Positions 1-12,594 of a stretch of DNA of 64,000 nucleotides are shown piece by piece. Below the pieces are notes generated by a model, which saw nothing but the letters and a program-made list of their open reading frames with translations, was not told the DNA's origin and did not search any database. How positions within the stretch are numbered: position 1 is the stretch's first letter; each line of letters starts with the position of its first letter. The stretch spans positions 71,095,879-71,159,878 of the forward strand of contig OV050032.1 in the NCBI GenBank assembly GCA_920105625.2, given 5' to 3'. The stretch comes from Clusia tigrina (lineage: Eukaryota; Arthropoda; Insecta; Diptera; Clusiidae). A program made the position numbers and the translations under genes.

Positions 1-442
1 TATGTCACAAACTTTGATAGGTGTAGGACGTACCGTATAGAAGTTAGGGCCATTTGAAGTTTTATCAGTGTTTGCTTTTGGACTCAAGAGTAGCATAGCT
101 TTGAGCGGTAGCTTAAATTGACAAGAGGCTCGAGTACTTTATTGTTACAAAATTTCAAGGTTCTAAGACACTCCAGTAAAAAGATACAAGCATTTGTATA
201 TTGCAAACTTTGAACGTTGTAGGACGTACTGTATAGAAGTAAGGGCCATTTGAAGTTTTATCAGTGTTTGATTTTTGACTCAAGGGTAGCATAGCTTTGA
301 GCGATAGCTTAAATTGACAAGAGGCTCGAGTACTATATTGTTACAAACTTTCAAGGTTTTATGATGCTCAAGTAAAAAGTTACAAGCATTTGTATGTTGC
401 AAACTTTGATAGGTGGAGGAAGTACCGGATAGAAGTTAGGGC
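1..442. repeat. Left edge: partial monomer plus two divergent monomers
   Basis: The window opens inside a monomer. The first full unit (from 51) is of the type marked 'aagagtagc', 'gcggtagc', 'ttctaagacactcc', 'tatattgc' and 'gaacgttg', with private changes ('tttgcttttgg'). The second (from 247) carries 'gatttttgactc' and 'actatattgttacaaacttt'. The same types recur at 9067 and 10831, so this is the tail of a higher-order unit that begins outside the window. Confidence 0.8.
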
Positions 443-3400
443 CATTTGAAGTTCTATCAGTGTTTGATTTGGGACTCAAGGGTAGCATAGCTTTGAGCGA
501 TAGCTTAAATTGACAAGAGGCTCGAGTTCTTTATTGTTACAAAATTTCAAGGTTTTATGATGCTCAAGTAAAAAGTTACAAGCATTTGTATGTTGCAAAC
601 TTTGATAGGTGGAGGAAGTACCGGATAGAAGTTAGGGCCATTTGAAGTTCTATCAGTGTTCGATTTGGGACTCAAGGGTAGCATAGCTTTGAGCGATAGC
701 TTAAATTGACAAGAGGCTCGAGTACTCTATTGTTACAAAATTTCAAGGTTTTATGACGCTCCAGTAAAAAGTTACAAGCATTTGTATGTTGCAAGCTTTG
801 ATAGGTGTAGGACGTACCGTATAGAAGATAGGGCTATTTGAAGTTTTATCAGTGTTTGATTTGGGACTCAAGGGTAGCATAGCTTTGAGCGATGGCTTAA
901 ATTGACAAGAGGCTCGAGTACTTTATTGTTACAAATTTTCAAGGTTTTATGACGCTCCAGTAAAAAGTTACAAGCATTTGTATGTTGCAAACTTTGATAG
1001 GTGTAGGACGTACCGTATAGAAGTTAGGGCCATTTGAAGTTTTATCAGTGTTTGATTTGGGACTCAAGGGTAGCATAGCTTTGAGCGATAGCTTAAATTA
1101 ACAAGAGGCTCGAGTACCTTATTGTTACAAAATTTCAAGGTTTTATGACGCTACAGTAAGAAGTTACAAGCATTTCAATGTTGCAAACTTTGATAGGTGT
1201 AGGACGTACCGTATAGAAGTTAGGGCCATTTGAAGTTTTATCAGTGTTTGATTTGGGACTCAAGGGTAGCATAGCTTTGAACAATTGCTTAAATTGACAA
1301 GAGGCTCGAGTTCTTTATTGTTACAAAATTTCAAGTTTTTATGACGCTCCAGTAAAAAGTTACAAGCATTTGTATGTTGCAAACTTTGATAGGTGTAGGA
1401 CGTACCGTATAGAAGTTAGGGCCATTTGAAGTTTTATCAGTGTTTGATTTGGGACTCAAGGGTAGCATAGCTTTGAGCGATAGCATAAATTGACAAGAGG
1501 CTCGAGTACTTTATTGTTACAAAATTTCAAGGTTTTATGACGCTCCAGTAAAAAGTTACAAGTATTTGTATGTTGCAAACTTTGGTAGGTATAGGACGTA
1601 CCGTATAAAAGTTAGGGCCATTTGAAGTTTTATCAGTGTTTGATTTGGGACTCAAGGGTAGCATAGCTTTGAGCGATAGCTTAAATTGAGAAGAGGCTCG
1701 AGAAGTTTATTGTTACAAAATTTCAAGGTTTTATGACGCTCCAGTAAAAAGTTACAAGCATTTCTATGTTGCAAACTTTGATAGGAGTAGGACGTACCGT
1801 ATAGAAGTTAGGGCCATTTGAAGTTTTATCAGTGTTTTATTTGGGACTCAAGGGTAGCATAGCTTTGAGCGATAGCTTAAATTGACAAGAGGCTCGAGTA
1901 CTTTATTGTTACAAAATTTCAAGGTTTTATGACGCTCCAGTAAAAAATTACAAGCATTTCTATGTTACAAACTTTGATAGGAGTAGGACGTACCGTATAG
2001 AAGTTAGGGCCATTTGAAGTTTTATCAGTGTTTTATTTGGGACTCAAGGGTAGCATAGCTTTGAGCGATAGCTTAAATTGACAAGAAGCTCGAGTACTTT
2101 ATTGTTACAAAATTTCAAGGTTTTATGACGCTCCAGTAAAAAATTACAAGCATTTCTATGTTACAAACTTTGATAGGTGTAGGACGTACCGTATAGAAGT
2201 TAGGGCCATTTGAAGTTCTATCAGTGTTTGATTTGGGACTCAAGGGTAGCATAGCTTTGAGCGATAGCTTAAATTGACAAGAGGCTCGAGTTCTTTATTG
2301 TTACAAAATTTCAAGGTTTTATGATGCTCAAGTAAAAAGTTACAAGCATTTGTATGTTGCAAACTTTGATAGGTGGAGGAAGTACCGGATAGAAGTTAGG
2401 GCCATTTGAAGTTCTATCAGTGTTCGATTTGGGACTCAAGGGTAGCATAGCTTTGAGCGATAGCTTAAATTGACAAGAGGCTCGAGTACTATATTGTTAC
2501 AAAATTTCAAGGTTTTATGACGCTCCAGTAAAAAGTTACAAGCATTTGTATGTTGCAAGCTTTGATAGGTGTAGGACGTACCGTATAGAAGATAGGGCTA
2601 TTTGAAGTTTTATCAGTGTTTGATTTGGGACTCAAGGGTAGCATAGCTTTGAGCGATGGCTTAAATTGACAAGAGGCTCGAGTACTTTATTGTTACAAAT
2701 TTTCAAGGTTTTATGACGCTCCAGTAAAAAGTTACAAGCATTTGTATGTTGCAAACTTTGATAGGTGTAGGACGTACCGTATAGAAGTTAGGGCCATTTG
2801 AAGTTTTATCAGTGTTTGATTTGGGACTCAAGGGTAGCATAGCTTTGAGCGATAGCTTAAATTAACAAGAGGCTCGAGTACTTTATTGTTACAAAATTTC
2901 AAGCTTTTATGACGCTCCAGTAAAAAGTTACAAGCATTTCAATGTTGCAAACTTTGATAGGTGTAGGACGTACCGTATAGAAGTTAGGGCCATTTGAAGT
3001 TTTATCAGTGTTTGATTTGGGACTCAAGGGTAGCATAGCTTTGAACAATTGCTTAAATTGACAAGAGGCTCGAGTTCTTTATTGTTACAAAATTTCAAGT
3101 TTTTATGACGCTCCAGTAAAAAGTTACAAGCATTTGTATGTTGTAAACTTTGATAGGTGTAGGACGTACCGTATAGAAGTTAGGGCCATTTGAAGTTTTA
3201 TCAGTGTTTGATTTGGGACTCAAGGGTAGCATAGCTTTGAGCGATAGCATAAATTGACAAGAGGCTCGAGTACTTTATTGTTACAAAATTTCAAGGTTTT
3301 ATGACGCTCCAGTAAAAAGTTACAAGTATTTGTATGTTGCAAACTTTGGTAGGTATAGGACGTACCGTATAAAAGTTAGGGCCATTTGAAGTTTTATCAG

Positions 3401-3774
3401 TGTTTGATTTGGGACTCAAGGGTAGCATAGCTTTGGGCGATAGCTTAAATTGACAAGAGGCTCGAGAAGTTTATTGTTACAAAATTTCAAGGTTTTATGA
3501 CGCTCCAGTAAAAAGTTACAAGCATTTCTATGTTGCAAACTTTGATAGGAGTAGGACGTACCGTATAGAAGTTAGGGCCATTTGAAGTTTTATCAGTGTT
3601 TTATTTGGGACTCAAGGGTAGCATAGCTTTGAGCAATAGCTTAAATTGACAAGAGGCTCGAGTACTTTATTGTTACAAAATTTCAAGGTTTTATGACGCT
3701 CCAGTAAAAAATTACAAGCATTTCTATGTTACAAACTTTGATAGGTGTAGGACGTACCGTATAGAAGTTAGGGC
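443..3774. repeat. 9-monomer higher-order repeat (1764-bp period)
   Basis: Monomers starting at 443-1815 recur in the same order at 2207-3579, an offset of exactly 1764 bp (9 x 196). Diagnostic pairs are 'gaagatagggct' at about 825 and 2589, 'gatggc' at 891 and 2655, then 'aaattaacaag', 'gaacaattgc', 'gatagcataaat', 'gagaagttt' and 'gttttattt' in that order in both. The monomers at 1815 and 2011 are near-duplicates of each other (both 'gttttattt' with 'aaaaattac'), a one-monomer expansion at the junction. Confidence 0.9.
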
Positions 3775-6700
3775 CATTTGAAGTTTTATCAGTGTTTGAT
3801 TTGGGACTCAAGAGTAGCATAGCTTTGAGCGGTAGCTTAAATTGACAAGAGGCTCGAGTACTTTATTGTTACAAAATTTCAAGGTTCTAAGACACTCCAG
3901 TAAAAAGTTACAAGCATTTCAATGTTGCAAACTTTGATAGGTGTAGGACGTACCGTATAGAAGTTAGGGCCATTTGAAGTTTTATCAGTGTTTGATTTGG
4001 GACTCAAGGGTAGCATAGCTTTGAACAATTGCTTAAATTGACAAGAGGCTCGAGTTCTTTATTGTTACAAAATTTCAAGTTTTTATGACGCTCCAGTAAA
4101 AAGTTACAAGCATTTGTATGTTGCAAACTTTGATAGGAGTAGGACGTACCGTATAGATGTTAGGGCCATTTGAAGTTTTATCAGTGTTTGATTTGGGACT
4201 CAAGAGTAGCATAGCTTTGAGCGGTAGCTTAAATTGACAAGAAGCTCGAGTACTTTATTGTTACAAAATTTCAAGGTTTTATGACGCTCCAGTAAAAAAT
4301 TACAAGCATTTCTATGTTACAAACTTTGATAGGTGTAGGACGTACCGTATAGAAGTTAGGGCCATTTGAAGTTCTATCAGTGTTTGATTTGGGACTCAAG
4401 GGTAGCATAGCTTTGAGCGATAGCTTAAATTGACAAGAGGCTCGAGTTCTTTATTGTTACAAAATTTCAAGGTTTTATGATGCTCAAGTAAAAAGTTACA
4501 AGCATTTGTATGTTGCAAACTTTGATAGGTGGAGGAAGTACCGGATAGAAGTTAGGGCCATTTGAAGTTCTATCAGTGTTCGATTTGGGACTCAAGGGTA
4601 GCATAGCTTTGAGCGATAGCTTAAATTGACAAGAGGCTCGAGTACTCTATTGTTACAAAATTTCAAGGTTTTATGACGCTCCAGTAAAAAGTTACAAGCA
4701 TTTGTATGTTGCAAGCTTTGATAGGTGTAGGACGTACCGTATAGAAGATAGGGCTATTTGAAGTTTTATCAGTGTTTGATTTGGGACTCAAGGGTAGCAT
4801 AGCTTTGAGCGATGGCTTAAATTGACAAGAGGCTCGAGTACTTTATTGTTACAAATTTTCAAGGTTTTATGACGCTCCAGTAAAAAGTTACAAGCATTTG
4901 TATGTTGCAAACTTTGATAGGTGTAGGACGTACCGTATAGAAGTTAGGGCCATTTGAAGTTTTATCAGTGTTTGATTTGGGACTCAAGGGTAGCATAGCT
5001 TTGAGCGATAGCTTAAATTAACAAGAGGCTCGAGTACTTTATTGTTACAAAATTTCAAGGTTTTATGACGCTCCAGTAAAAAGTTACAAGCATTTCAATG
5101 TTGCAAACTTTGATAGGTGTAGGACGTACCGTATAGAAGTTAGGGCCATTTGAAGTTTTATCAGTGTTTGATTTGGGACTCAAGGGTAGCATAGCTTTGA
5201 ACAATTGCTTAAATTGACAAGAGGCTCGAGTTCTTTATTGTTACAAAATTTCAAGTTTTTATGACGCTCCAGTAAAAAGTTACAAGCATTTGTATGTTGC
5301 AAACTTTGATAGGTGTAGGACGTACCGTATAGAAGTTAGGGCCATTTGAAGTTTTATCAGTGTTTGATTTGGGACTCAAGGGTAGCATAGCTTTGAGCGA
5401 TAGCATAAATTGACAAGAGGCTCGAGTACTTTATTGTTACAAAATTTCAAGGTTTTATGACGCTCCAGTAAAAAGTTACAAGTATTTGTATGTTGCAAAC
5501 TTTGGTAGGTATAGGACGTACCGTATAAAAGTTAGGGCCATTTGAAGTTTTATCAGTGTTTGATTTGGGACTCAAGGGTAGCATAGCTTTGGGCGATAGC
5601 TTAAATTGACAAGAGGCTCGAGAAGTTTATTGTTACAAAATTTCAAGGTTTTATGACGCTCCAGTAAAAAGTTACAAGCATTTCTATGTTGCAAACTTTG
5701 ATAGGAGTAGGACGTACCGTATAGAAGTTAGGGCCATTTGAAGTTTTATCAGTGTTTTATTTGGGACTCAAGGGTAGCATAGCTTTGAGCGATAGCTTAA
5801 ATTGACAAGAGGCTCGAGTACTTTATTGTTACAAAATTTCAAGGTTTTATGACGCTCCAGTAAAAAATTACAAGCATTTCTATGTTACAAACTTTGATAG
5901 GTGTAGGACGTACCGTATAGAAGTTAGGGCCATTTGAAGTTTTATCAGTGTTTGATTTGGGACTCAAGAGTAGCATAGCTTTGAGCGGTAGCTTAAATTG
6001 ACAAGAGGCTCGAGTACTTTATTGTTACAAAATTTCAAGGTTCTAAGACACTTCAGTAAAAAGTTACAAGCATTTCAATGTTGCAAACTTTGATAGGTGT
6101 AGGACGTACCGTATAGAAGTTAGGGCCATTTGAAGTTTTATCAGTGTTTGATTTGGGACTCAAGGGTAGCATAGCTTTGAACAATTGCTTAAATTGACAA
6201 GAGGCTCGAGTTCTTTATTGTTACAAAATTTCAAGTTTTTATGACGCTCCAGTAAAAAGTTACAAGCATTTGTATGTTGCAAACTTTGATAGGAGTAGGA
6301 CGTACCGTATAGATGTTAGGGCCATTTGAAGTTTTATCAGTGTTTGATTTGGGACTCAAGAGTAGCATAGCTTTGAGCGGTAGCTTAAATTGACAAGAAG
6401 CTCGAGTACTTTATTGTTACAAAATTTCAAGGTTTTATGACGCTCCAGTAAAAAATTACAAGCATTTCTATGTTACAAACTTTGATAGGTGTAGGACGTA
6501 CCGTATAGAAGTTAGGGCCATTTGAAGTTCTATCAGTGTTTGATTTGGGACTCAAGGGTAGCATAGCTTTGAGCGATAGCTTAAATTGACAAGAGGCTCG
6601 AGTTCTTTATTGTTACAAAATTTCAAGGTTTTATGATGCTCAAGTAAAAAGTTACAAGCATTTGTATGTTGCAAACTTTGATAGGTGGAGGAAGTACCGG

Positions 6701-8086
6701 ATAGAAGTTAGGGCCATTTGAAGTTCTATCAGTGTTCGATTTGGGACTCAAGGGTAGCATAGCTTTGAGCGATAGCTTAAATTGACAAGAGGCTCGAGTA
6801 CTCTATTGTTACAAAATTTCAAGGTTTTATGACGCTCCAGTAAAAAGTTACAAGCATTTGTATGTTGCAAGCTTTGATAGGTGTAGGACGTACCGTATAG
6901 AAGATAGGGCTATTTGAAGTTTTATCAGTGTTTGATTTGGGACTCAAGGGTAGCATAGCTTTGAGCGATGGCTTAAATTGACAAGAGGCTCGAGTACTTT
7001 ATTGTTACAAATTTTCAAGGTTTTATGACGCTCCAGTAAAAAGTTACAAGCATTTGTATGTTGCAAACTTTGATAGGTGTAGGACGTACCGTATAGAAGT
7101 TAGGGCCATTTGAAGTTTTATCAGTGTTTGATTTGGGACTCAAGGGTAGCATAGCTTTGAGCGATAGCTTAAATTAACAAGAGGCTCGAGTACTTTATTG
7201 TTACAAAATTTCAAGGTTTTATGACGGTCCAGTAAAAAGTTACAAGCATTTCAATGTTGCAAACTTTGATAGGTGTAGGACGTACCGTATAGAAGTTAGG
7301 GCCATTTGAAGTTTTATCAGTGTTTGATTTGGGACTCAAGGGTAGCATAGCTTTGAACAATTGCTTAAATTGACAAGAGGCTCGAGTTCTTTATTGTTAC
7401 AAAATTTCAAGTTTTTATGACGCTCCAGTAAAAAGTTACAAGCATTTGTATGTTGCAAACTTTGATAGGTGTAGGACGTACCGTATAGAAGTTAGGGCCA
7501 TTTGAAGTTTTATCAGTGTTTGATTTGGGACTCAAGGGTAGCATAGCTTTGAGCGATAGCATAAATTGACAAGAGGCTCGAGTACTTTATTGTTACAAAA
7601 TTTCAAGGTTTTATGACGCTCCAGTAAAAAGTTACAAGTATTTGTATGTTGCAAACTTTGGTAGGTATAGGACGTACCGTATAAAAGTTAGGGCCATTTG
7701 AAGTTTTATCAGTGTTTGATTTGGGACTCAAGGGTAGCATAGCTTTGGGCGATAGCTTAAATTGACAAGAGGCTCGAGAAGTTTATTGTTACAAAATTTC
7801 AAGGTTTTATGACGCTCCAGTAAAAAGTTACAAGCATTTCTATGTTGCAAACTTTGATAGGAGTAGGACGTACCGTATAGAAGTTAGGGCCATTTGAAGT
7901 TTTATCAGTGTTTTATTTGGGACTCAAGGGTAGCATAGCTTTGAGCGATAGCTTAAATTGACAAGAGGCTCGAGTACTTTATTGTTACAAAATTTCAAGG
8001 TTTTATGACGCTCCAGTAAAAAATTACAAGCATTTCTATGTTACAAACTTTGATAGGTGTAGGACGTACCGTATAGAAGTTAGGGC
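3775..8086. repeat. 11-monomer higher-order repeat, two copies (2156 bp each)
   Basis: Copy 1 is 3775-5930 and copy 2 is 5931-8086. Anchors offset by exactly 2156 bp are 'agagtagc...gcggtagc' at about 3812/5968/8124, 'gatggc' at 4811/6967, and 'gaagatagggct' near 4745/6901. Each copy contains two monomers of the 'agagtagc' type separated by one 'gaacaattgc' monomer. This adds two units to the 9-monomer cycle upstream. Copy 2 and the start of the following partial copy share 'gacacttcag', absent from copy 1 ('gacactccag'), which orders the duplication events. Confidence 0.92.
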
Positions 8087-9066
8087 CATTTGAAGTTTTA
8101 TCAGTGTTTGATTTGGGACTCAAGAGTAGCATAGCTTTGAGCGGTAGCTTAAATTGACAAGAGGCTCGAGTACTTTATTGTTACAAAATTTCAAGGTTCT
8201 AAGACACTTCAGTAAAAAGTTACAAGCATTTCAATGTTGCAAACTTTGATAGGTGTAGGACGTACCGTATAGAAGTTAGGGCCATTTGAAGTTTTATCAG
8301 TGTTTGATTTGGGACTCAAGGGTAGCATAGCTTTGAACAATTGCTTAAATTGACAAGAGGCTCGAGTTCTTTATTGTTACAAAATTTCAAGTTTTTATGA
8401 CGCTCCAGTAAAAAGTTACAAGCATTTGTATGTTGCAAACTTTGATAGGTGTAGGACGTACCGTATAGAAGTTAGGGCCATTTGAAGTTTTATCAGTGTT
8501 TGATTTGGGACTCAAGGGTAGCATAGCTTTGAGCGATAGCATAAATTGACAAGAGGCTCGAGTACTTTATTGTTACAAAATTTCAAGGTTTTATGACGCT
8601 CCAGTAAAAAGTTACAAGTATTTGTATGTTGCAAACTTTGGTAGGTATAGGACGTACCGTATAAAAGTTAGGGCCATTTGAAGTTTTATCAGTGTTTGAT
8701 TTGGGACTCAAGGGTAGCATAGCTTTGAGCGATAGCTTAAATTGACAAGAGGCTCGAGAAGTTTATTGTTACAAAATTTCAAGGTTTTATGACGCTCCAG
8801 TAAAAAGTTACAAGCATTTCTATGTTGCAAACTTTGATAGGAGTAGGACGTACCGTATAGAAGTTAGGGCCATTTGAAGTTTTATCAGTGTTTTATTTGG
8901 GACTCAAGGGTAGCATAGCTTTGAGCGATAGCTTAAATTGACAAGAGGCTCGAGTACTTTATTGTTACAAAATTTCAAGGTTTTATGACGCTCCAGTAAA
9001 AAATTACAAGCATTTCTATGTTACAAATTTTGATAGGTGTAGGACGTACCGTATAGAAGTTAGGGC
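8087..9066. repeat. 5-monomer remnant of the 11-monomer unit
   Basis: It begins like the 11-monomer unit ('agagtagc' with 'gacacttcag') but goes directly from the 'gaacaattgc' monomer (8283) to the 'gatagcataaat' monomer (8479). Six monomers ('agaagctcgag' through 'aaattaac') are missing. The next 'agagtagc' monomer therefore follows after 980 bp instead of 2156 bp. The internal junction stays in perfect 196-bp phase, as expected for exchange between aligned monomers. Confidence 0.85.
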
Positions 9067-12000
9067 CATTTGAAGTTTTATCAGTGTTTGATTTGGGACT
9101 CAAGAGTAGCATAGCTTTGAGCGGTAGCTTAAATTGACAAGAGGCTCGAGTACTTTATTGTTACAAAATTTCAAGGTTCTAAGACACTCCAGTAAAAAGC
9201 TACAAGCATTTGTATATTGCAAACTTTGAACGTTGTAGGACGTACCGTATAGAAGTAAGGGCAATTTGAAGTTTTATCAGTGTTTGATTTGGGACTCAAG
9301 GGTAGCATAGCTTCGAGCGATAACTTAAATTGACAAGAGGCTCGAGTACTTTATTGTTACAAAATTTCAAGGTTTTATGATGCTCAAGTAAAAAGTTACA
9401 AGCATTTGTATGTTGCAAACTTTGATAGGTGGAGGAAGTACCGGATAGAAGTTAGGGCCATTTGAAGTTCTATCAGTGTTTGATTTGGGACTCAAGGGTA
9501 GCATAGCTTTGAGCGATAGCTTAAATTGACAAGAGGCTCGAGTTCTTTATTGTTACAAAATTTCAAGGTTTTATGATGCTCAAGTAAAAAGTTACAAGCA
9601 TTTGTATGTTGCAAACTTTGATAGGTGGAGGAAGTACCGGATAGAAGTTAGGGCCATTTGAAGTTCTATCAGTGTTTGATTTGGGACTCAAGGGTAGCAT
9701 AGCTTTGAGGGATAGCTTAAATTGACAAGAGGCTCGAGTACTTTATTGTTACAAAATTTCAAGGATTTATGACGCTCCAGTAAAAAGTTACAAGCATTTG
9801 TATGTTGCAAACTTTGATAGGTGTAGGACGTACCGTATAGAAGTTAGGGCCATTTGAAGTTTTATCAGTGTTCGATTTGGGACTCAAGGGTAGCATAGCT
9901 TTGAGCGATAGCTTAAATTGACAAGAGGCTCGAGTACTTTATTGTTACAAAATTTCAAGGTTTTATGACGCTCCAGTAAAAAGTTACAAGCATTTCAATG
10001 TTGCAAACTTTGATAGGTGTAGGACGCACCGTATAGAAGTTAGGGCCATTTGAAGTTTTATCAGTGTTTGATTTGGGACTCAAGGGTAGCATAGCTTTGA
10101 ACAATTGCTTAAATTGACAAGAGGCTCGAGTACTTTATTGTTACAAAATTTCAAGGTTTTATGACGCTCCAGTAAAAAGTTACAAGCATTTGTATGTTGC
10201 AAACTTTGATAGGTGTAGGACGTACCGTATAGAAGTTAGGGCCATCTGAAGTTTTATCAGTGTTTGTTTTGGGACTCGAGGGTAGCATAGCTTTGAGTGA
10301 TAGCTTAAATTGACAAGAGGCTCGAGTACGTTATTGTTACAAAATTTCAAGGTTTTATGACGCTCCAGTAAAAAGTTACAAGCATTTGTATGTTGCAAAC
10401 TTTGATAGGTGTAGGACGTACCGTATAGAAGTTAGGGACATTTGAAGTTTTATCAGTGTTTGATTTGGGACTCAAGGGTAGCATAGCTTTGAGCGATGGC
10501 TTAAATTGACAAGAGGCTCGATTACTTTATTGTTACACACTTTCAAGGTTTTATGACGCTCCAGTAAAAAGTTACAAGCATTTGTATGTTGCAAACTTTG
10601 ATAGGTGTAGGACGTACCGTATAGAAGTTAGGGCCATTTGAAGTTTTATCAGTGTTTGAGTTGGGACTCAAGGATAGCATAGCTTTGAGCGATAGCTTAA
10701 ATTGACAAGAGGCTCGAGTACTTGATTGTTAAAAAATTTCAAGGTTTTATGACGCTCCAGTAAAAAGTTACAAGCATTTGTATGTTGCAAACTTTGATAG
10801 GTGTAGGACGTACCGTATAGAAGTTAGGGCCATTTGAAGTTTTATCAGTGTTTGATTTGGGACTCAAGAGTAGCATAGCTTTGAGCGGTAGCTTAAATTG
10901 ACAAGAGGCTCGAGTACTTTATTGTTACAAAATTTCAAGGTTCTAAGACACTCCAGTAAAAAGCTACAAGCATTTGTATATTGCAAACTTTGAACGTTGT
11001 AGGACGTACCGTATAGAAGTAAGGGCAATTTGAAGTTTTATCAGTGTTTGATTTGGGACTCAAGGGTAGCATAGCTTCGAGCGATAACTTAAATTGACAA
11101 GAGGCTCGAGTACTTTATTGTTACAAAATTTCAAGGTTTTATGATGCTCAAGTAAAAAGTTACAAGCATTTGTATGTTGCAAACTTTGATAGGTGGAGGA
11201 AGTACCGGATAGAAGTTAGGGCCATTTGAAGTTCTATCAGTGTTTGATTTGGGACTCAAGGGTAGCATAGCTTTGAGCGATAGCTTAAATTGACAAGAGG
11301 CTCGAGTTCTTTATTGTTACAAAATTTCAAGGTTTTATGATGCTCAAGTAAAAAGTTACAAGCATTTGTATGTTGCAAACTTTGATAGGTGGAGGAAGTA
11401 CCGGATAGAAGTTAGGGCCATTTGAAGTTCTATCAGTGTTTGATTTGGGACTCAAGGGTAGCATAGCTTTGAGGGATAGCTTAAATTGACAAGAGGCTCG
11501 AGTACTTTATTGCTACAAAATTTCAAGGATTTATGACGCTCCAGTAAAAAGTTACAAGCATTTGTATGTTGCAAACTTTGATAGGTGTAGGACGTACCGT
11601 ATAGAAGTTAGGGCCATTTGAAGTTTTATCAGTGTTCGATTTGGGACTCAAGGGTAGCATAGCTTTGAGCGATAGCTTAAATTGACAAGAGGCTCGAGTA
11701 CTTTATTGTTACAAAATTTCAAGGTTTTATGACGCTCCAGTAAAAAGTTACAAGCATTTCAATGTTGCAAACTTTGATAGGTGTAGGACGTACCGTATAG
11801 AAGTTAGGGCCATTTGAAGTTTTATCAGTGTTTGATTTGGGACTCAAGGGTAGCATAGCTTTGAACAATTGCTTAAATTGACAAGAGGCTCGAGTACTTT
11901 ATTGTTACAAAATTTCAAGGTTTTATGACGCTCCAGTAAAAAGTTACAAGCATTTGTATGTTGCAAACTTTGATAGGTGTAGGACGTACCGTATAGAAGT

Positions 12001-12594
12001 TAGGGCCATCTGAAGTTTTATCAGTGTTTGTTTTGGGACTCGAGGGTAGCATAGCTTTGAGTGATAGCTTAAATTGACAAGAGGCTCGAGTACGTTATTG
12101 TTACAAAATTTCAAGGTTTTATGACGCTCCAGTAAAAAGTTACAAGCATTTGTATGTTGCAAACTTTGATAGGTGTAGGACGTACCGTATAGAAGTTAGG
12201 GACATTTGAAGTTTTATCAGTGTTTGATTTGGGACTCAAGGGTAGCATAGCTTTGAGCGATGGCTTAAATTGACAAGAGGCTCGATTACTTTATTGTTAC
12301 ACACTTTCAAGGTTTTATGACGCTCCAGTAAAAAGTTACAAGCATTTGTATGTTGCAAACTTTGATAGGTGTAGGACGTACCGTATAGAAGTTAGGGCCA
12401 TTTGAAGTTTTATCAGTGTTTGAGTTGGGACTCAAGGATAGCATAGCTTTGAGCGATAGCTTAAATTGACAAGAGGCTCGAGTACATGATTGTTAAAAAA
12501 TTTCAAGGTTTTATGACGCTCCAGTAAAAAGTTACAAGCATTTGTATGTTGCAAACTTTGATAGGTGTAGGACGTACCGTATAGAAGTTAGGGC
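9067..12594. repeat. 9-monomer higher-order repeat, two copies (1764 bp each)
   Basis: Copies are 9067-10830 and 10831-12594. Monomer order in both: 'agagtagc/ggtagc' with 'gaacgttg'; 'cttcgagcgataac'; two 'gttctatcag' monomers, the second with 'gagggatag' and 'aaggatttatg'; 'gttcgattt'; 'gaacaattgc'; 'catctgaag' with 'gactcgaggg'; 'gggacattt' with 'gatggc' and 'cacactttc'; 'gtttgagttgg' with 'aaggatagc'. Differences are few single bases, such as 'tgctac' near 11511 and 'gtacatgatt' near 12482 in copy 2, indicating a recent duplication. Composition differs from the 9-monomer repeat at 0.4-3.8 kb, so the equal length is not common identity. Confidence 0.92.

Noticed and set aside
10180..10398. 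72-codon open frames on the - strand (also 11944, 15668, 40827) and an 82-codon frame at 50919-51167
   Set aside because: They are reverse-strand readings of one to two monomers. The longest arises by crossing the 70-bp deletion at 51075. Position and sequence are fully explained by the repeat; no start context or protein family supports them.
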